Assembly (NCBI RefSeq): GCF_003967515.1
Contig: NZ_BIFQ01000001.1
Span: 4,278,001 to 4,342,000 of the forward strand
From: Dictyobacter aurantiacus
Lineage (GTDB): Bacteria > Chloroflexota > Ktedonobacteria > Ktedonobacterales > Ktedonobacteraceae
DNA: 64,000 bases
Direction: 5' to 3'
The notes below the pieces were generated by a model. That model was not told the origin of the DNA. It was given only the letters and a program-made list of their open reading frames with translations, and ran no database searches. Below are positions 37,767 to 45,943 of this stretch, in pieces; the first letter of the stretch is position 1, and the number at the start of each line of letters is the position of its first letter. The translations under genes were made by a program, and so were the position numbers.

Positions 37767-39128
37767 ATGATGCCTGACTTACTTGCGGCCCGTGCCCAGA
37801 TGGGGACTTCGCTGGCCTTTCATATCATTTTTTCGGTGCTGGGTGTTGGTGTGCCTTTGTTACTCTGTATCTCAGAGGGCCTGGCCCTGCGTACAAAGAA
37901 TCCTGTCTGGATGATGTTGACGCGGCGCTGGGCCAGGGCGGCAGCGATCCTGTTCGCCATTGGAGCCGTTTCCGGCACCATCCTTTCGTTTGAACTTGGC
38001 CTTCTCTGGCCCACGTATACCCGCTTCGCTGGCGCCGTGGTTGGCCTGCCCTTCTTGCTGGAGGGCTTCGCCTTCTTTACGGAAGCGATCTTTCTAGGTC
38101 TCTATCTCTATGGCTGGGACCGCCTTTCGGCCCGGGCGCACTGGCTCTGCTCATTCCCGATCTGGATCAGCGGTATGGCCTCGGCCTGGTTTATCGTTAG
38201 CGCCAATTCCTGGATGAATACGCCCGCAGGCTTTGTGATCAAAAATGGCAAGGTGGTTGATATCAATCCTCTGCAGGCCATTTTTAATCCCAGCACCCCG
38301 TTTGAAACGGTGCATATGATCCTGGCCAGCTATGTGGCGACCGGTTTCGGAGTGGCCGCTGTATACGCCGTTGCCTATCTACGTGGCAAGCGCGAGGAAT
38401 ATTACCGCAAAGGTCTGATGCTGGCTATGCTGCTGGCACTGGTGGCGACCCCGCTGCAGATCGTCAGTGGAGATTTCAATGCGCGCTTCCTATCGGTCTA
38501 TCAGCCGACCAAGTTCGCGGCTATGGAGGGTATCTTCAGGACGCAGAGCGGTGCCCCCATCTCGATTGGCGGCCTGGCTGATCCCAATACCGGTCAGGTG
38601 AAATACGCGTTAGAGATTCCCAAAGGATTGAGCATCCTGGCCGACTATAATCCCAATGCTACCATCAAGGGACTCGATCAGTACCCACGCGAAGATTGGC
38701 CGAACTCGACGATCGTACATACCTCGTTTGATGGCATGGTGGGGAGCGGCTTCTTCGCGCTGCTGGTAGCTGTCGTGTTCTGGGCCCTGTTCCTGTTAAA
38801 GAAGCGTCTGCCGACGTATAAATGGCTGCTGTGGGGAGTTTTCCTGGCGGGGCCGCTCTCGTTTCTGGCGGTTGAGCTAGGCTGGATGGTTACGGAAATC
38901 GGGCGCCAACCGTGGACCATCTATGGGTATCTGCGTACGAAGGATGCCGTGACGACAGCCCCTCTCTTGAATGTCAGCTTTTTGATTTTCTCGCTCATTT
39001 ATGTCCTGCTGGCCGTGGCTTTGATCTGGCTGCTCTTAAAGGTGGCCCGCCGTCCGTTGCCGCAGGTAACCCTCTCGGAACAGGGCTACGATGTGAAGGA
39101 GCCGGAGATAGAAAAGGTTGGTGTTTAG
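37767..39128 (+). CDS. cydA: Cytochrome bd-type quinol oxidase, subunit I
   Basis: 453 residues from ATG 37767 (AAGGAA seven bases upstream; a further ATG follows at 37770). About nine membrane helices. The haem b595 ligand is H19 in TSLAFHIIFSVLG; SGTILSFELGLLWPTYTRF and TEIGRQPWTIYG are conserved landmarks. The Q-loop is short, as in the cyanide-insensitive (CioA) type. It reduces oxygen using menaquinol. It touches cydB with no gap. Confidence 0.95.
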   Translation: MMPDLLAARAQMGTSLAFHIIFSVLGVGVPLLLCISEGLALRTKNPVWMMLTRRWARAAAILFAIGAVSGTILSFELGLLWPTYTRFAGAVVGLPFLLEGFAFFTEAIFLGLYLYGWDRLSARAHWLCSFPIWISGMASAWFIVSANSWMNTPAGFVIKNGKVVDINPLQAIFNPSTPFETVHMILASYVATGFGVAAVYAVAYLRGKREEYYRKGLMLAMLLALVATPLQIVSGDFNARFLSVYQPTKFAAMEGIFRTQSGAPISIGGLADPNTGQVKYALEIPKGLSILADYNPNATIKGLDQYPREDWPNSTIVHTSFDGMVGSGFFALLVAVVFWALFLLKKRLPTYKWLLWGVFLAGPLSFLAVELGWMVTEIGRQPWTIYGYLRTKDAVTTAPLLNVSFLIFSLIYVLLAVALIWLLLKVARRPLPQVTLSEQGYDVKEPEIEKVGV

Positions 39129-40211
39129 ATGGATGTAGCTTTAATCGCACTGGTCGTGCTCTGGTGGGCCTTGATCGTCTATGCCGCGCTGGGTGGAGCG
39201 GACTTCGGCGCCGGCGTCTGGGACCTGTTTGCTGTGGGCAAGATGGCCAGAAAACAGCATGGCCTGATCAATCACGCGCTGGGACCCGTCTGGGAGGCCA
39301 ACCACGTCTGGCTGATCTTTCTGATTGTGGGACTGTTTAACGTGTTCCCGAGTGCGTTCTATGCCCTTTCAATCGCTCTGTTTTTCCCGTTTACCATTGT
39401 GCTGATCGGCATCGTGTTGCGTGGCGCGGCCTTCGTGTATCGCTATTATGCTCTGGATGAGACCGGTTTCTTCGCGCGCTCCTGGAGCCGCGTATTCAGC
39501 GTGACCAGCGTGATTACGCCTTTCTTCCTTGGTGTGGCGGCCGCCGGTGTGGCCAGCGGCCGGTTGATCGCTCCCGATGGTGTGCCGCGTGCCACTTACC
39601 TGGCAGGTATGCTCACGCCGTTTGCCTTTGTCATCGGAGCGATGGCCGTGGCGCTTTGCGCGAGCGTGGCGGCGGTCTACCTGGTGGTTGAGGCGCGCGA
39701 TACCGAGCACGACGAGGCGCTGACCGAGTCTTATCGCACCAAGGCGTTGATCACGGGCGCGATAACGGCGGTGCTGGGTGCGCTCGGCCTGCTGCTGTCG
39801 ATCTCAGAGGCGCCAGTTATCTGGCAGGGCATGCTGGCGCGAGCTATCCCCGTTGTCATCGCAACCATGCTTATTGGTCTGGGGACCGCCGTAGCACTCT
39901 ATCGCCGCTACTACCGTATCGCTCGTGTCTTGATTATCGCGGAGACGGCATTCCTGTTGGGCTCCTGGGGTCTCTCGCAGTATCCCTATATCATTCCGAC
40001 GCGCTACACCATCGCCAACTCGGCCAATGATCCCACGGTGATCACTACCCTTATCATTGGCATCGTCTGCGGTCTCGTGATCCTGCTGCCATCGCTCTAC
40101 TACCTCTTCTCGGTCTTTAAACTGCCCTATCCCATCCCCGGCCTGCGCCGCCCTGAACAGGCAAGACAAACACAGGCGCGCAAAAATAACGAAATGATCG
40201 TCAATAAGTAG
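39129..40211 (+). CDS. cydB: Cytochrome bd-type quinol oxidase, subunit II
   Basis: 360 residues, about eight to nine membrane helices. The start WWALIVYAALGGADFGAGVWDL and PVWEANHVWLIFLIVGLFNVFP are classic CydB motifs. The ATG follows the cydA stop directly, so expression is coupled. No cydX, cydC or cydD is seen nearby. A 34-bp palindrome begins at its stop codon. Confidence 0.95.
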   Translation: MDVALIALVVLWWALIVYAALGGADFGAGVWDLFAVGKMARKQHGLINHALGPVWEANHVWLIFLIVGLFNVFPSAFYALSIALFFPFTIVLIGIVLRGAAFVYRYYALDETGFFARSWSRVFSVTSVITPFFLGVAAAGVASGRLIAPDGVPRATYLAGMLTPFAFVIGAMAVALCASVAAVYLVVEARDTEHDEALTESYRTKALITGAITAVLGALGLLLSISEAPVIWQGMLARAIPVVIATMLIGLGTAVALYRRYYRIARVLIIAETAFLLGSWGLSQYPYIIPTRYTIANSANDPTVITTLIIGIVCGLVILLPSLYYLFSVFKLPYPIPGLRRPEQARQTQARKNNEMIVNK

Positions 40212-40285
40212 CGAAGCATCAGATACAAGAAAAGGGAACTCAACATTATTAGTTGAGTTCCCTTTTCTTGTATCTGATGCTTCGC
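40211..40285 (+). terminator. 34-bp perfect hairpin after cydB
   Basis: Arms 40211-40244 and 40252-40285 with loop ATTATTA pair perfectly; the first base is the last base of the cydB stop codon. No U tract follows. Confidence 0.8.
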
Positions 40286-40390
40286 CTATGGCCTACATGA
40301 GTTTTCGCACCTGCGGTGCTCAGATACCTGTGGTGAGTTGGTGCGGCAGGGGCGCATCCGCGCCCCTGCCGCACCAACTCACCACATCAA
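40285..40390. repeat. Mosaic palindrome element, copy C (left module and core)
   Basis: Left module 40285-40322 with TTTTCGCACCTGCGGTGCTC; palindrome 40329-40355 / 40360-40386 (27-bp perfect arms, loop ATCC). Instead of a right module, the tandem array begins. Confidence 0.75.
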
Positions 40391-40400
40391 TGCAGTGCCC

Positions 40401-40785
40401 TATGGCGTGCATGAGTCAATTATGGGTGGGTGGATCGGGTGCGTGTCCGCGTCCCAGCACCCCAGCACACTACATCACCCGGTAATACGGTGTGCCCTAT
40501 GGCGTGCATGAGTCAATTATGAGTGGGTGGATCGGGTGCGTGTCCGCGCCCCAGCACCCCAGCACACTACATCACCCGTAATGCGGTGTGCCCTGGCGGC
40601 GTGCATGAGTCAATTATGAGTGGGTGGATCGGGTGCGTGTCCGCGCCCCAGCGCCCCAGCACACCACATCACCCGTAATGCGGTGTGCCCTATGGCGTGC
40701 ATGAGTCAATTATGAGTGGGTGGATCGGGGCGCATCCGCGCCCCGATCCACCCACTCATAAAAAACAGCGCGTCCGCGCAGCGGA
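40401..40785. repeat. Tandem array of four 96-97-bp units
   Basis: TATGGCGTGCATGAGTCAAT recurs at 40401, 40498, about 40595 and 40691. Units 1-3 end with CAGCACAC(T/C)ACATCACCCG and carry an imperfect copy of the palindrome; in unit 4 it is perfect (40711-40733 / 40738-40760, 23-bp arms, loop ATCC). The last unit runs into GCGGACGCGCGTGCGGG. Confidence 0.88.
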
Positions 40786-40830
40786 CGCGCGTGCGGGTAT
40801 AGCTCCCGTACCCCCATGGTGACGAGAACT

Positions 40831-40877
40831 ATACCCACTAGCTACATTCCTTGTGAAAGGATGTAGCTAGTGGGTAT
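40831..40877 (-). terminator. Hairpin over the 3' end of the small membrane protein gene
   Basis: A 17-bp perfect stem (40831-40847 with 40861-40877), extended by TCCTT/AAGG across a bulge. The stop codon of the gene at 40867-41094 lies inside one arm. Confidence 0.65.
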
Positions 40878-41094
40878 GAGGTCGCAGAATTTTATGGAAG
40901 ACGCCGAAGAGCAAAAAGGTGGGAGGCCACTGACCTACAAAGATGCTCCAATCGCGTTTGTTAGACAGGAACAGAATGGCGGAAGCGATGATGGAACCCA
41001 GGGCTGCCCAGTACCATACCTCTTCCGGGACCTCGTCAGTAATGCGAAAGTACTGTTCCTGTACATTCTGAGTCGCATCTTTTGTATCGTTCAT
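40867..41094 (-). CDS. Small membrane protein of unknown function
   Basis: 75 residues: hydrophilic acidic N-terminus (DATQNVQEQYFRITDEVPEE), one clear hydrophobic segment (about residues 27-44, YWAALGSIIASAILFL), NKRDW, then a second weaker one (about 52-66, GQWPPTFLLFGVFHKIL) and RPHTH. AAAGGG lies upstream of ATG 41094 at a workable distance. No family recognised. It lies tail-to-tail with the repeat array. Confidence 0.6.
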   Translation of the reverse strand: MNDTKDATQNVQEQYFRITDEVPEEVWYWAALGSIIASAILFLSNKRDWSIFVGQWPPTFLLFGVFHKILRPHTH

Positions 41095-41398
41095 GAAAAC
41101 TACCCTTTCTAAGCATTCAATACGTATCTAGATCATCACAATGATGTATCCTGATATTAGACGATTGCCTTCTAGAATGCGGGTAACAAAATTTTACTAT
41201 ATTTATGATATGCTGTGTTATCATGTATAAATACATGATCATTATCGCGTGATAAACTGTACAGTTATAATGTGTATATGATTAAGCATGAATCCTGTAT
41301 ATAAAGAAACTCTACAGTTATTATTTAATTGCTATCTTTATGTTGAAAGACACATAAAGATAGCTTGCTCTTACAATCTCGCGATCAATGCGCATCTC
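41095..41398. other. 304-bp AT-rich intergenic region
   Basis: No gene. It is clearly AT-richer than its surroundings and should hold the promoter of the small membrane protein. A 13-bp perfect hairpin (41331-41343 with 41352-41364) near the far end lies just after the PRC-barrel gene's stop and may be its terminator. Confidence 0.55.
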
Positions 41399-41917
41399 TT
41401 ATTTCATTAACTCTGTGGCTACCGCGTCTGGAACAACCAGTACATCCTGTCCATAGCGGATAATTTGCTGCGCGGTAAAGGTCGGATATTGATTGCTAAT
41501 CCTCTGCCGCAGCCCACCGCTGAGCTCATAACCAGTCACCTGGATTGCCTGTGGCAGAGCAACGTTGAAGAGCACGTTCCCCAGGGTTCCTACCACGGTG
41601 CCGCCCTCGCTCAGTACACGGTAGCTCAGAATGTCTTTTCCCTTAAACGCCGAACTCAAGGCTGGATTATCCTGCTCCTTGATCAAGGCATCTTCCTTTG
41701 TCAGCGTCAGGGCATCCTGACCAATGCCCTGGATCGACGATAACAACAGGGCGTGATGGCTGAATAAGCCATTTTTGATCACAAAACCTATGACATTACT
41801 GCTCTGTGGATCGAGATAAAAGTCTTCGACCATCCCCACTTTTTTACCCAGGTCGATCGTCACCGCGGTTAGCCCTCTAATCTCTGACCATTTCCGTGTT
41901 CCTGATATGTTTTGCAT
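41399..41917 (-). CDS. PRC-barrel domain protein
   Basis: 172 residues with two PRC-barrel-like repeats: TRKWSEIRGLTAVTIDLGKK with VEDFYLDPQSSNVIGFVI, and GKDILSYRVLSEGGTVVGTL with GNVLFNVALPQAIQVTGYEL. PRC barrels act in RNA processing (RimM) or as photosynthetic reaction-centre H-subunit modules; stand-alone double-PRC proteins are common in Chloroflexi and actinobacteria with unknown function. Cytosolic. Divergent from menA. Confidence 0.8.
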   Translation of the reverse strand: MQNISGTRKWSEIRGLTAVTIDLGKKVGMVEDFYLDPQSSNVIGFVIKNGLFSHHALLLSSIQGIGQDALTLTKEDALIKEQDNPALSSAFKGKDILSYRVLSEGGTVVGTLGNVLFNVALPQAIQVTGYELSGGLRQRISNQYPTFTAQQIIRYGQDVLVVPDAVATELMK

Positions 41918-42045
41918 AGTAATCTATCAACCCTCTCTAGTGATCGCGTGCTCCTCCTGATGGTGAAGCAGCCGCTATCTACAATGTAAAGTATCTGTTT
42001 GTTAAACGGAACAACCCCACTCTTCCGCTAACAAGGTTAACATCA

Positions 42046-42084
42046 GTTTTTTATGTGCACGCGGATAGCGTGCACATAAAAAAC
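42046..42084. repeat. 17-bp perfect palindrome in a divergent region
   Basis: Arms 42046-42062 and 42068-42084, loop GGATA. It ends in A/T runs on both sides, so it could act as a terminator-like structure in either leader, but both neighbours are transcribed away from it. Confidence 0.75.
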
Positions 42085-42090
42085 TTCCCT

Positions 42091-42119
42091 TTGACATTTC
42101 ACCGCAACCGTCTTACCAT
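42091..42119 (+). promoter_or_regulatory. Candidate promoter for menA
   Basis: TTGACA (42091-42096), 17-bp spacer, TACCAT (42114-42119). The -10 is weak; TATACT at 42126 is too far from this -35. Confidence 0.4.
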
Positions 42120-42158
42120 TTTTGGTATACTTATGAAGTTATCTTATAACCCTATATT

Positions 42159-43103
42159 ATGAGAGAAGAAACCATGAGAGACGCTCAAACTATCTCGCGG
42201 CGGACCACGCAGTCCGTTGCCTGGAAAACCTGGATTAAAACCAGTCGCCCCTTTACACTGACCGCGACGTTAAGTCCGGTGCTGGTAGGGACGGCTCTGG
42301 CCGCCTATGAAGGAACCTTTCATCTTGGGACCTTTCTGGCCACGTTTTTTTCCTGCCTGTTTTTGCAGATAGGCACTAATTACTTTAATGAATACTTTGA
42401 TTACCGCTATGGACTGGACCATGCCGGTTCGCTGGGCGCGATGACCGTGATCTTCAAGCAAGAGATGACGGCGGGTCAGGTTCTTGGTGGTGGCATCTTC
42501 TGCTTCGTGATAGCGGCCCTGCTGGGTGTGCTCCTCATGTTTATCGTTGGGCCCGAAATCATCCTCTTTGGACTGGCTGGCATCTTGATCGCCTATTTTT
42601 ATAGCGCGAAACCATTCAAGTTTTCCAGCCGTGGCCTGGGAGATGTGATGGTCTTTCTGGCCATGGGCGTATTGATGACCTGGGGTTCTTATTATGTCCA
42701 GATCCACCACTGGTCGTGGAGCGCCCTGGCGGCCAGCGTGCCGGTTGGTCTGCTGGCGGTCTCTATCCTGAACATGAACAATGTGCGCGACTATCAGGAT
42801 GATCTGGCCGTCAATAAAAAAACGCTCCCCGTCCGCTTCGGACTGACCTTTGGCCGGCGCTTCCACGCCGTCTTGCTGTTTGGTAGCTATGTGTTGACCA
42901 CCATCTTTGTCATCGCCCACCTGCTCCCCTGGGCCAGCCTGCTGGTCTGGTTGACCTTTCCCCTGGCCTATCTCAACGTGCGCGCGGTGCTCGGCGCGAC
43001 CGAAAGCAAGGCCTTTATCGTCGGCATCAAAAAAACCTCCATGCTGCACATGGTCTTCGGACTGGTCCTCGCCCTCTCCCTCCTGCTTGCCATCCTGCTG
43101 TAA
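42159..43103 (+). CDS. menA: 1,4-dihydroxy-2-naphthoate polyprenyltransferase (MenA-like, UbiA family)
   Basis: 314 residues with about eight to nine membrane helices. The two prenyl-diphosphate motifs are NYFNEYFDYRYGLD and LNMNNVRDYQDD; KTSRPFTLTATLSPVLVGTA is the family N-terminus. MenA attaches the isoprenoid tail in menaquinone synthesis, supplying the quinone used by EtfD and CydAB. ATG 42174 has GAGAAGAAA upstream and may be the true start instead of 42159. No other men genes are present. Confidence 0.9.
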   Translation: MREETMRDAQTISRRTTQSVAWKTWIKTSRPFTLTATLSPVLVGTALAAYEGTFHLGTFLATFFSCLFLQIGTNYFNEYFDYRYGLDHAGSLGAMTVIFKQEMTAGQVLGGGIFCFVIAALLGVLLMFIVGPEIILFGLAGILIAYFYSAKPFKFSSRGLGDVMVFLAMGVLMTWGSYYVQIHHWSWSALAASVPVGLLAVSILNMNNVRDYQDDLAVNKKTLPVRFGLTFGRRFHAVLLFGSYVLTTIFVIAHLLPWASLLVWLTFPLAYLNVRAVLGATESKAFIVGIKKTSMLHMVFGLVLALSLLLAILL

Positions 43104-43136
43104 TGTTTCTGATGGTTGTGATTTTGTGTTGTTTTG

Positions 43137-43210
43137 TTTGTAGGAACTGGTGCAATGTCACGGGTGGCTGCGAATGCAGCCACCCGTGACATTGCACCAG
43201 TTCCTACAAA
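43137..43210 (+). terminator. 35-bp perfect hairpin after menA
   Basis: Arms 43137-43171 and 43176-43210, loop GAAT, no mismatch, 34 bp after the menA stop. No U tract. Confidence 0.8.
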
Positions 43211-43334
43211 ACCCTTATGCTGGCAAAGAGGGCGGAAGCAGGCAGATTAGATGGTGTACAATAGGGTGAGAACGTTTGCTGTTTTAGTCTTTTATAGTTA
43301 TGTGTAGTATTGATGATGAATAGGGGATGATACT

Positions 43335-44792
43335 GTGAAGTCTGAGTTATTAGCACACTACGTTGCCGGTGAATGGTTGAAATCCAATGACGATCAATGG
43401 AGCGATGACCTCAATCCTTCTGATACTACCCAGGTGCTGGCCCGTGTTCCGCAGGGGCCGTCGGGCGTGGTTGAGCGCGCGACTGAGGCGGCCCATGGTG
43501 CCTTCGCTGGCTGGCGAGCTTTGTCCGGACCCGCGCGCTCTGAAATCCTGTATCGCGCCGCCAATGCGCTGGCCGAGCGTCGTCAGGAGATTGGGACCCT
43601 GGTGGCGCAGGAGGTTGGCAAACCACTGGGCGAGGCGCTGGGTGAAGCGGATCGAGGTGTCGCGATCCTGCGCTACTTCGCTTCAGAGTCTGTGCATCCC
43701 AATGGACAGGTGATCCCGGCCCAGCTGGCTGGTAGCCTGCAGTTTACGCTGCGTCAGCCGCTTGGTCCGGTGGCGGTGATCTCACCCTGGAACTTCCCCG
43801 TGGCCATCCCGCTGTGGAAGATCGCGCCTGCCCTGGCCTACGGCAATACCGTCGTGTGGAAGCCCGCCGAGGTCGCCTCACTGACCGCGGTACGCCTGGC
43901 CGAGGTGTTCGTCAGCGCTGGCCTGCCGTCTGGTGTATTAAACCTGGTACTGGGCAAAGGCTCCTCCCTGGGCAATACCCTGATCTCGCAGGAGGCTATT
44001 CGCGGCATCACCTTTACGGGTTCTGATAGCGTCGGTATGGGAATCGCCGAGGTGGCGGCCCGCCGCAACGTCAAATATCAGCTGGAGATGGGTGGGAAGA
44101 ACGCTGCCATCGTACTCGGTGATGCCGACATGAAGCAGGCTGCCAAACTGGTCGCGGCCGGTGCTATGCGTTTTGCTGGACAGAAGTGTACGGCTACCAG
44201 CCGCGTCATCGTGACCAACGATATCGCTGACAGCTTCGTGGATCTCCTCAAGCAAGAGATTCAGGCGCTGCCGCTGCAGCCCGCCACCGAGTCCAGCAGC
44301 GCGGTCGGTCCGCTGATTACTCAGGATTCGCTGGAGAAAGTGGCCTCCTATGCCCAGAAGAGTACGCAGAGTGGACGTGTCGTGCTGGGTGGCAATTACG
44401 CCAGAAATGGTGCATTGAAGAACGGCTACTTCTTTGAGCCCACGCTGGTCGTCGATGTGCCGCCGGACGCGCCCGTGGCCCAGGAAGAGGTGTTTGGTCC
44501 GTTGCTGGTAGTTGAACTGGCCCATAGCATAGACGAAGCCATCGCCATCGCCAACAACACCAGATATGGTCTGAGCGTCTCGCTGTTCACCCACGACATC
44601 AACGCCTCGCTGGAATACATCAACGCCATCGAATGCGGCATGGTCCGTGTCAATGGAGATACCACCGGCGTTGATCCCCACGCCCCTTTTGGTGGCATGC
44701 ACAACTCCAGCTCGCATTCTCGCGAACAGGGAACCGCCGCCATCGACTTCTTCACCGAAATTAAGACTATCCAGATTAATCGCGCTGGCTAG
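43335..44792 (+). CDS. Aldehyde dehydrogenase family protein
   Basis: 485 residues, NAD(P)-dependent. Catalytic landmarks are N153 in SPWNFPVAIPLWK, E251 in QLEMGGKNA and C285 in FAGQKCTATSR, with FTGSDSVG for cofactor binding and QEEVFGPLLVV near the C-terminus. It is closest in layout to the 2,5-dioxovalerate/alpha-ketoglutarate semialdehyde dehydrogenase group (YcbD/GucD); substrate not certain. Start is GTG 43335 with AGGGGATG upstream. Single gene. Confidence 0.92.
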   Translation: MKSELLAHYVAGEWLKSNDDQWSDDLNPSDTTQVLARVPQGPSGVVERATEAAHGAFAGWRALSGPARSEILYRAANALAERRQEIGTLVAQEVGKPLGEALGEADRGVAILRYFASESVHPNGQVIPAQLAGSLQFTLRQPLGPVAVISPWNFPVAIPLWKIAPALAYGNTVVWKPAEVASLTAVRLAEVFVSAGLPSGVLNLVLGKGSSLGNTLISQEAIRGITFTGSDSVGMGIAEVAARRNVKYQLEMGGKNAAIVLGDADMKQAAKLVAAGAMRFAGQKCTATSRVIVTNDIADSFVDLLKQEIQALPLQPATESSSAVGPLITQDSLEKVASYAQKSTQSGRVVLGGNYARNGALKNGYFFEPTLVVDVPPDAPVAQEEVFGPLLVVELAHSIDEAIAIANNTRYGLSVSLFTHDINASLEYINAIECGMVRVNGDTTGVDPHAPFGGMHNSSSHSREQGTAAIDFFTEIKTIQINRAG

Positions 44793-44842
44793 TTGTTCTT
44801 TCCTGTTCATGGTGCGCCATATATGCGCATGATGCACTTCAC

Positions 44843-44928
44843 ACACTAAAGCTTCGCAGGAATACCTGCGAAGCTTTAGTGTCTTATAGTAAGCTACTCA
44901 AGATTAACCCGCTTTTGGCGGGTTAATC
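44843..44928. terminator. Two hairpins between convergent genes
   Basis: First: 18-bp perfect arms 44843-44860 and 44865-44882, loop AATA. Second: 11-bp arms 44902-44912 and 44918-44928, loop TTTTG. They lie between the aldehyde dehydrogenase stop (44792) and the stop of the convergent acetyltransferase (44985). Confidence 0.75.
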
Positions 44929-44984
44929 GGCGTGGATAGGTGGTTAGTGATTCTGGTTAGTTGTCCAGGCTAGCAAGGGAACAT

Positions 44985-45548
44985 TTATCCGTCCAGGTTG
45001 TTGGTATTGATGAGCGCAAACATTCTTTCGTCAACGAACTGGTTGTTGGCATATTGACGATCGCGGAGGCGTCCCTCTTCCTGAAAGCCGAGCTTTTCGA
45101 GCAGGCGTGCAGAGGCGAGATTGGGATACGCAACTTGAGCTTCAATGCGATGCAAGTGGATGTGTTCGAAGCCGAACTGAATAATCGCGGTCAGGGCCTC
45201 TGTCATGATCCCTTTATTCCAGTAGTGTTTTGAGAGGATATAGCTCAGAGCTGCAAGTTGATTGTCGGCATCCAATGAATAGCCACAGTTGCCGATGACC
45301 CTGTTCTCACCCTTCAATGTGATGCCCCAGCGTAGTGCTTCATGTTGAGTAAAACGCCTTCGATGACGTTCAATACTCTTTTCTACTTGTTCGAGCCGCG
45401 CCATCGGCGCTGGATCGTAGTAGCGCATAGTCTCTTCATCGGACAGAAAGAGGAAGGCATCCTGCGCATCCGTTGCTGCGAGTTGCCGTAAGATCAGGCG
45501 TTCTGTTTCTAAAGTCGGAAAGGTGTGCAGGTGAATATTTAAGCCCAT
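44985..45548 (-). CDS. RimJ/RimL-type GNAT N-acetyltransferase
   Basis: 187 residues from ATG 45548, preceded by AGAGGAGA; the longer frame starting at 45734 reads through a palindrome and the opposite leader. The start FPTLETERLILRQLAATDA, the middle WGITLKGENRVIGNCGYSLD and ILSKHYWNKGIMTEALTAII with the late VAYPNLASARLLEKLGFQ are hallmarks of the RimJ/RimL group, which acetylates ribosomal protein N-termini or small molecules. Confidence 0.9.
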   Translation of the reverse strand: MGLNIHLHTFPTLETERLILRQLAATDAQDAFLFLSDEETMRYYDPAPMARLEQVEKSIERHRRRFTQHEALRWGITLKGENRVIGNCGYSLDADNQLAALSYILSKHYWNKGIMTEALTAIIQFGFEHIHLHRIEAQVAYPNLASARLLEKLGFQEEGRLRDRQYANNQFVDERMFALINTNNLDG

Positions 45549-45580
45549 GATGATTATACTCTCCTCTAGTGTATTTTCGA

Positions 45581-45652
45581 TAGAATATGCCAAGCATAAC
45601 AGAAATGCAGATTGACAACAATCTGCATTTCTGTTATGCTTGGCATATTCTA
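45581..45652. repeat. 33-bp perfect palindrome in a divergent region
   Basis: Arms 45581-45613 and 45620-45652, loop GACAAC. It separates the acetyltransferase start from the RIO-kinase leader, both transcribed away from it. Confidence 0.88.
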
Positions 45653-45708
45653 TAGTTATAGCCTGCCGCAGGCCCAAAGAGCCTCGCAGAGAGAAAGGAG
45701 CGTGCCAC

Positions 45709-45786
45709 ATGAAGAATGCCACTTTCTTTTTCATGCATCACGACTCCAGGCTGGCCATAACTATGCGCGTGCGCGGCAAACAATAA
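45709..45786 (+). CDS. Candidate leader peptide (25 aa) upstream of the RIO kinase gene
   Basis: AGAAAGGAG (45692-45700) stands eight bases before ATG 45709. The frame reads MKNATFFFMHH, DSRLAIT, then MRVRGKQ and a TAA at 45784-45786. FFFMHH at the start is reminiscent of amino-acid leader peptides, and Met-Arg-Val-Arg near the end of the Arg-x-Arg stalling motif seen in macrolide-sensing leaders such as ErmDL. Two intrinsic terminators follow within 115 bp. Translation is not proven. A role in attenuation is inferred from position. Confidence 0.5.
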   Translation: MKNATFFFMHHDSRLAITMRVRGKQ

Positions 45787-45816
45787 TCCTGCCGCCCCCT
45801 CCCACACATACTTCTG

Positions 45817-45843
45817 GCCATCTCTTGCGAGGATGGCTTTTTT
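45817..45843 (+). terminator. Intrinsic terminator 1 in the RIO-kinase leader
   Basis: GCCATC (45817-45822) pairs with GATGGC (45832-45837), extended by TC/GA across one bulged base, and is followed by six T. TGGCCA at 45752-45757, inside the leader frame, could pair with the same hexamer at 45815-45820 and prevent this hairpin. Confidence 0.75.
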
Positions 45844-45859
45844 CATGTCAATTCATGTC

Positions 45860-45899
45860 AAAAGAGAGCTGTCAGCGTGATGCTGGCGGCTCTCTTTTT
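45860..45899 (+). terminator. Intrinsic terminator 2 in the RIO-kinase leader
   Basis: AAAAGAGAGC (45860-45869) pairs with GCTCTCTTTT (45889-45898), with an inner CAGC/GCTG stem, and ends in a T run. Two terminators in series before one gene suggest strict control. Confidence 0.75.
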
Positions 45900-45943
45900 G
45901 ATGCTTATCTTGTATTGGCTCATCACAGAGAGAGAGGTGCCCA

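Larger units (their letters stand above)
40212..40866. other. 655-bp repeat-filled intergenic region
   Basis: No gene. From left to right: cydB hairpin, mosaic element C (40285-40390), four tandem 96-97-bp units (40401-40785), a right module (40763-40797) and the hairpin at 40831-40877. Confidence 0.75.

Noticed and set aside
40401-40785. Possible CRISPR array
   Set aside because: The whole 96-97-bp unit repeats; there are no short repeats with unique spacers and no cas genes nearby.
45553-45734. N-terminal extension of the RimJ/RimL-like acetyltransferase to 45734
   Set aside because: The extension reads through the 33-bp palindrome and the opposite-strand leader; the family N-terminus and a good ribosome site fit ATG 45548.
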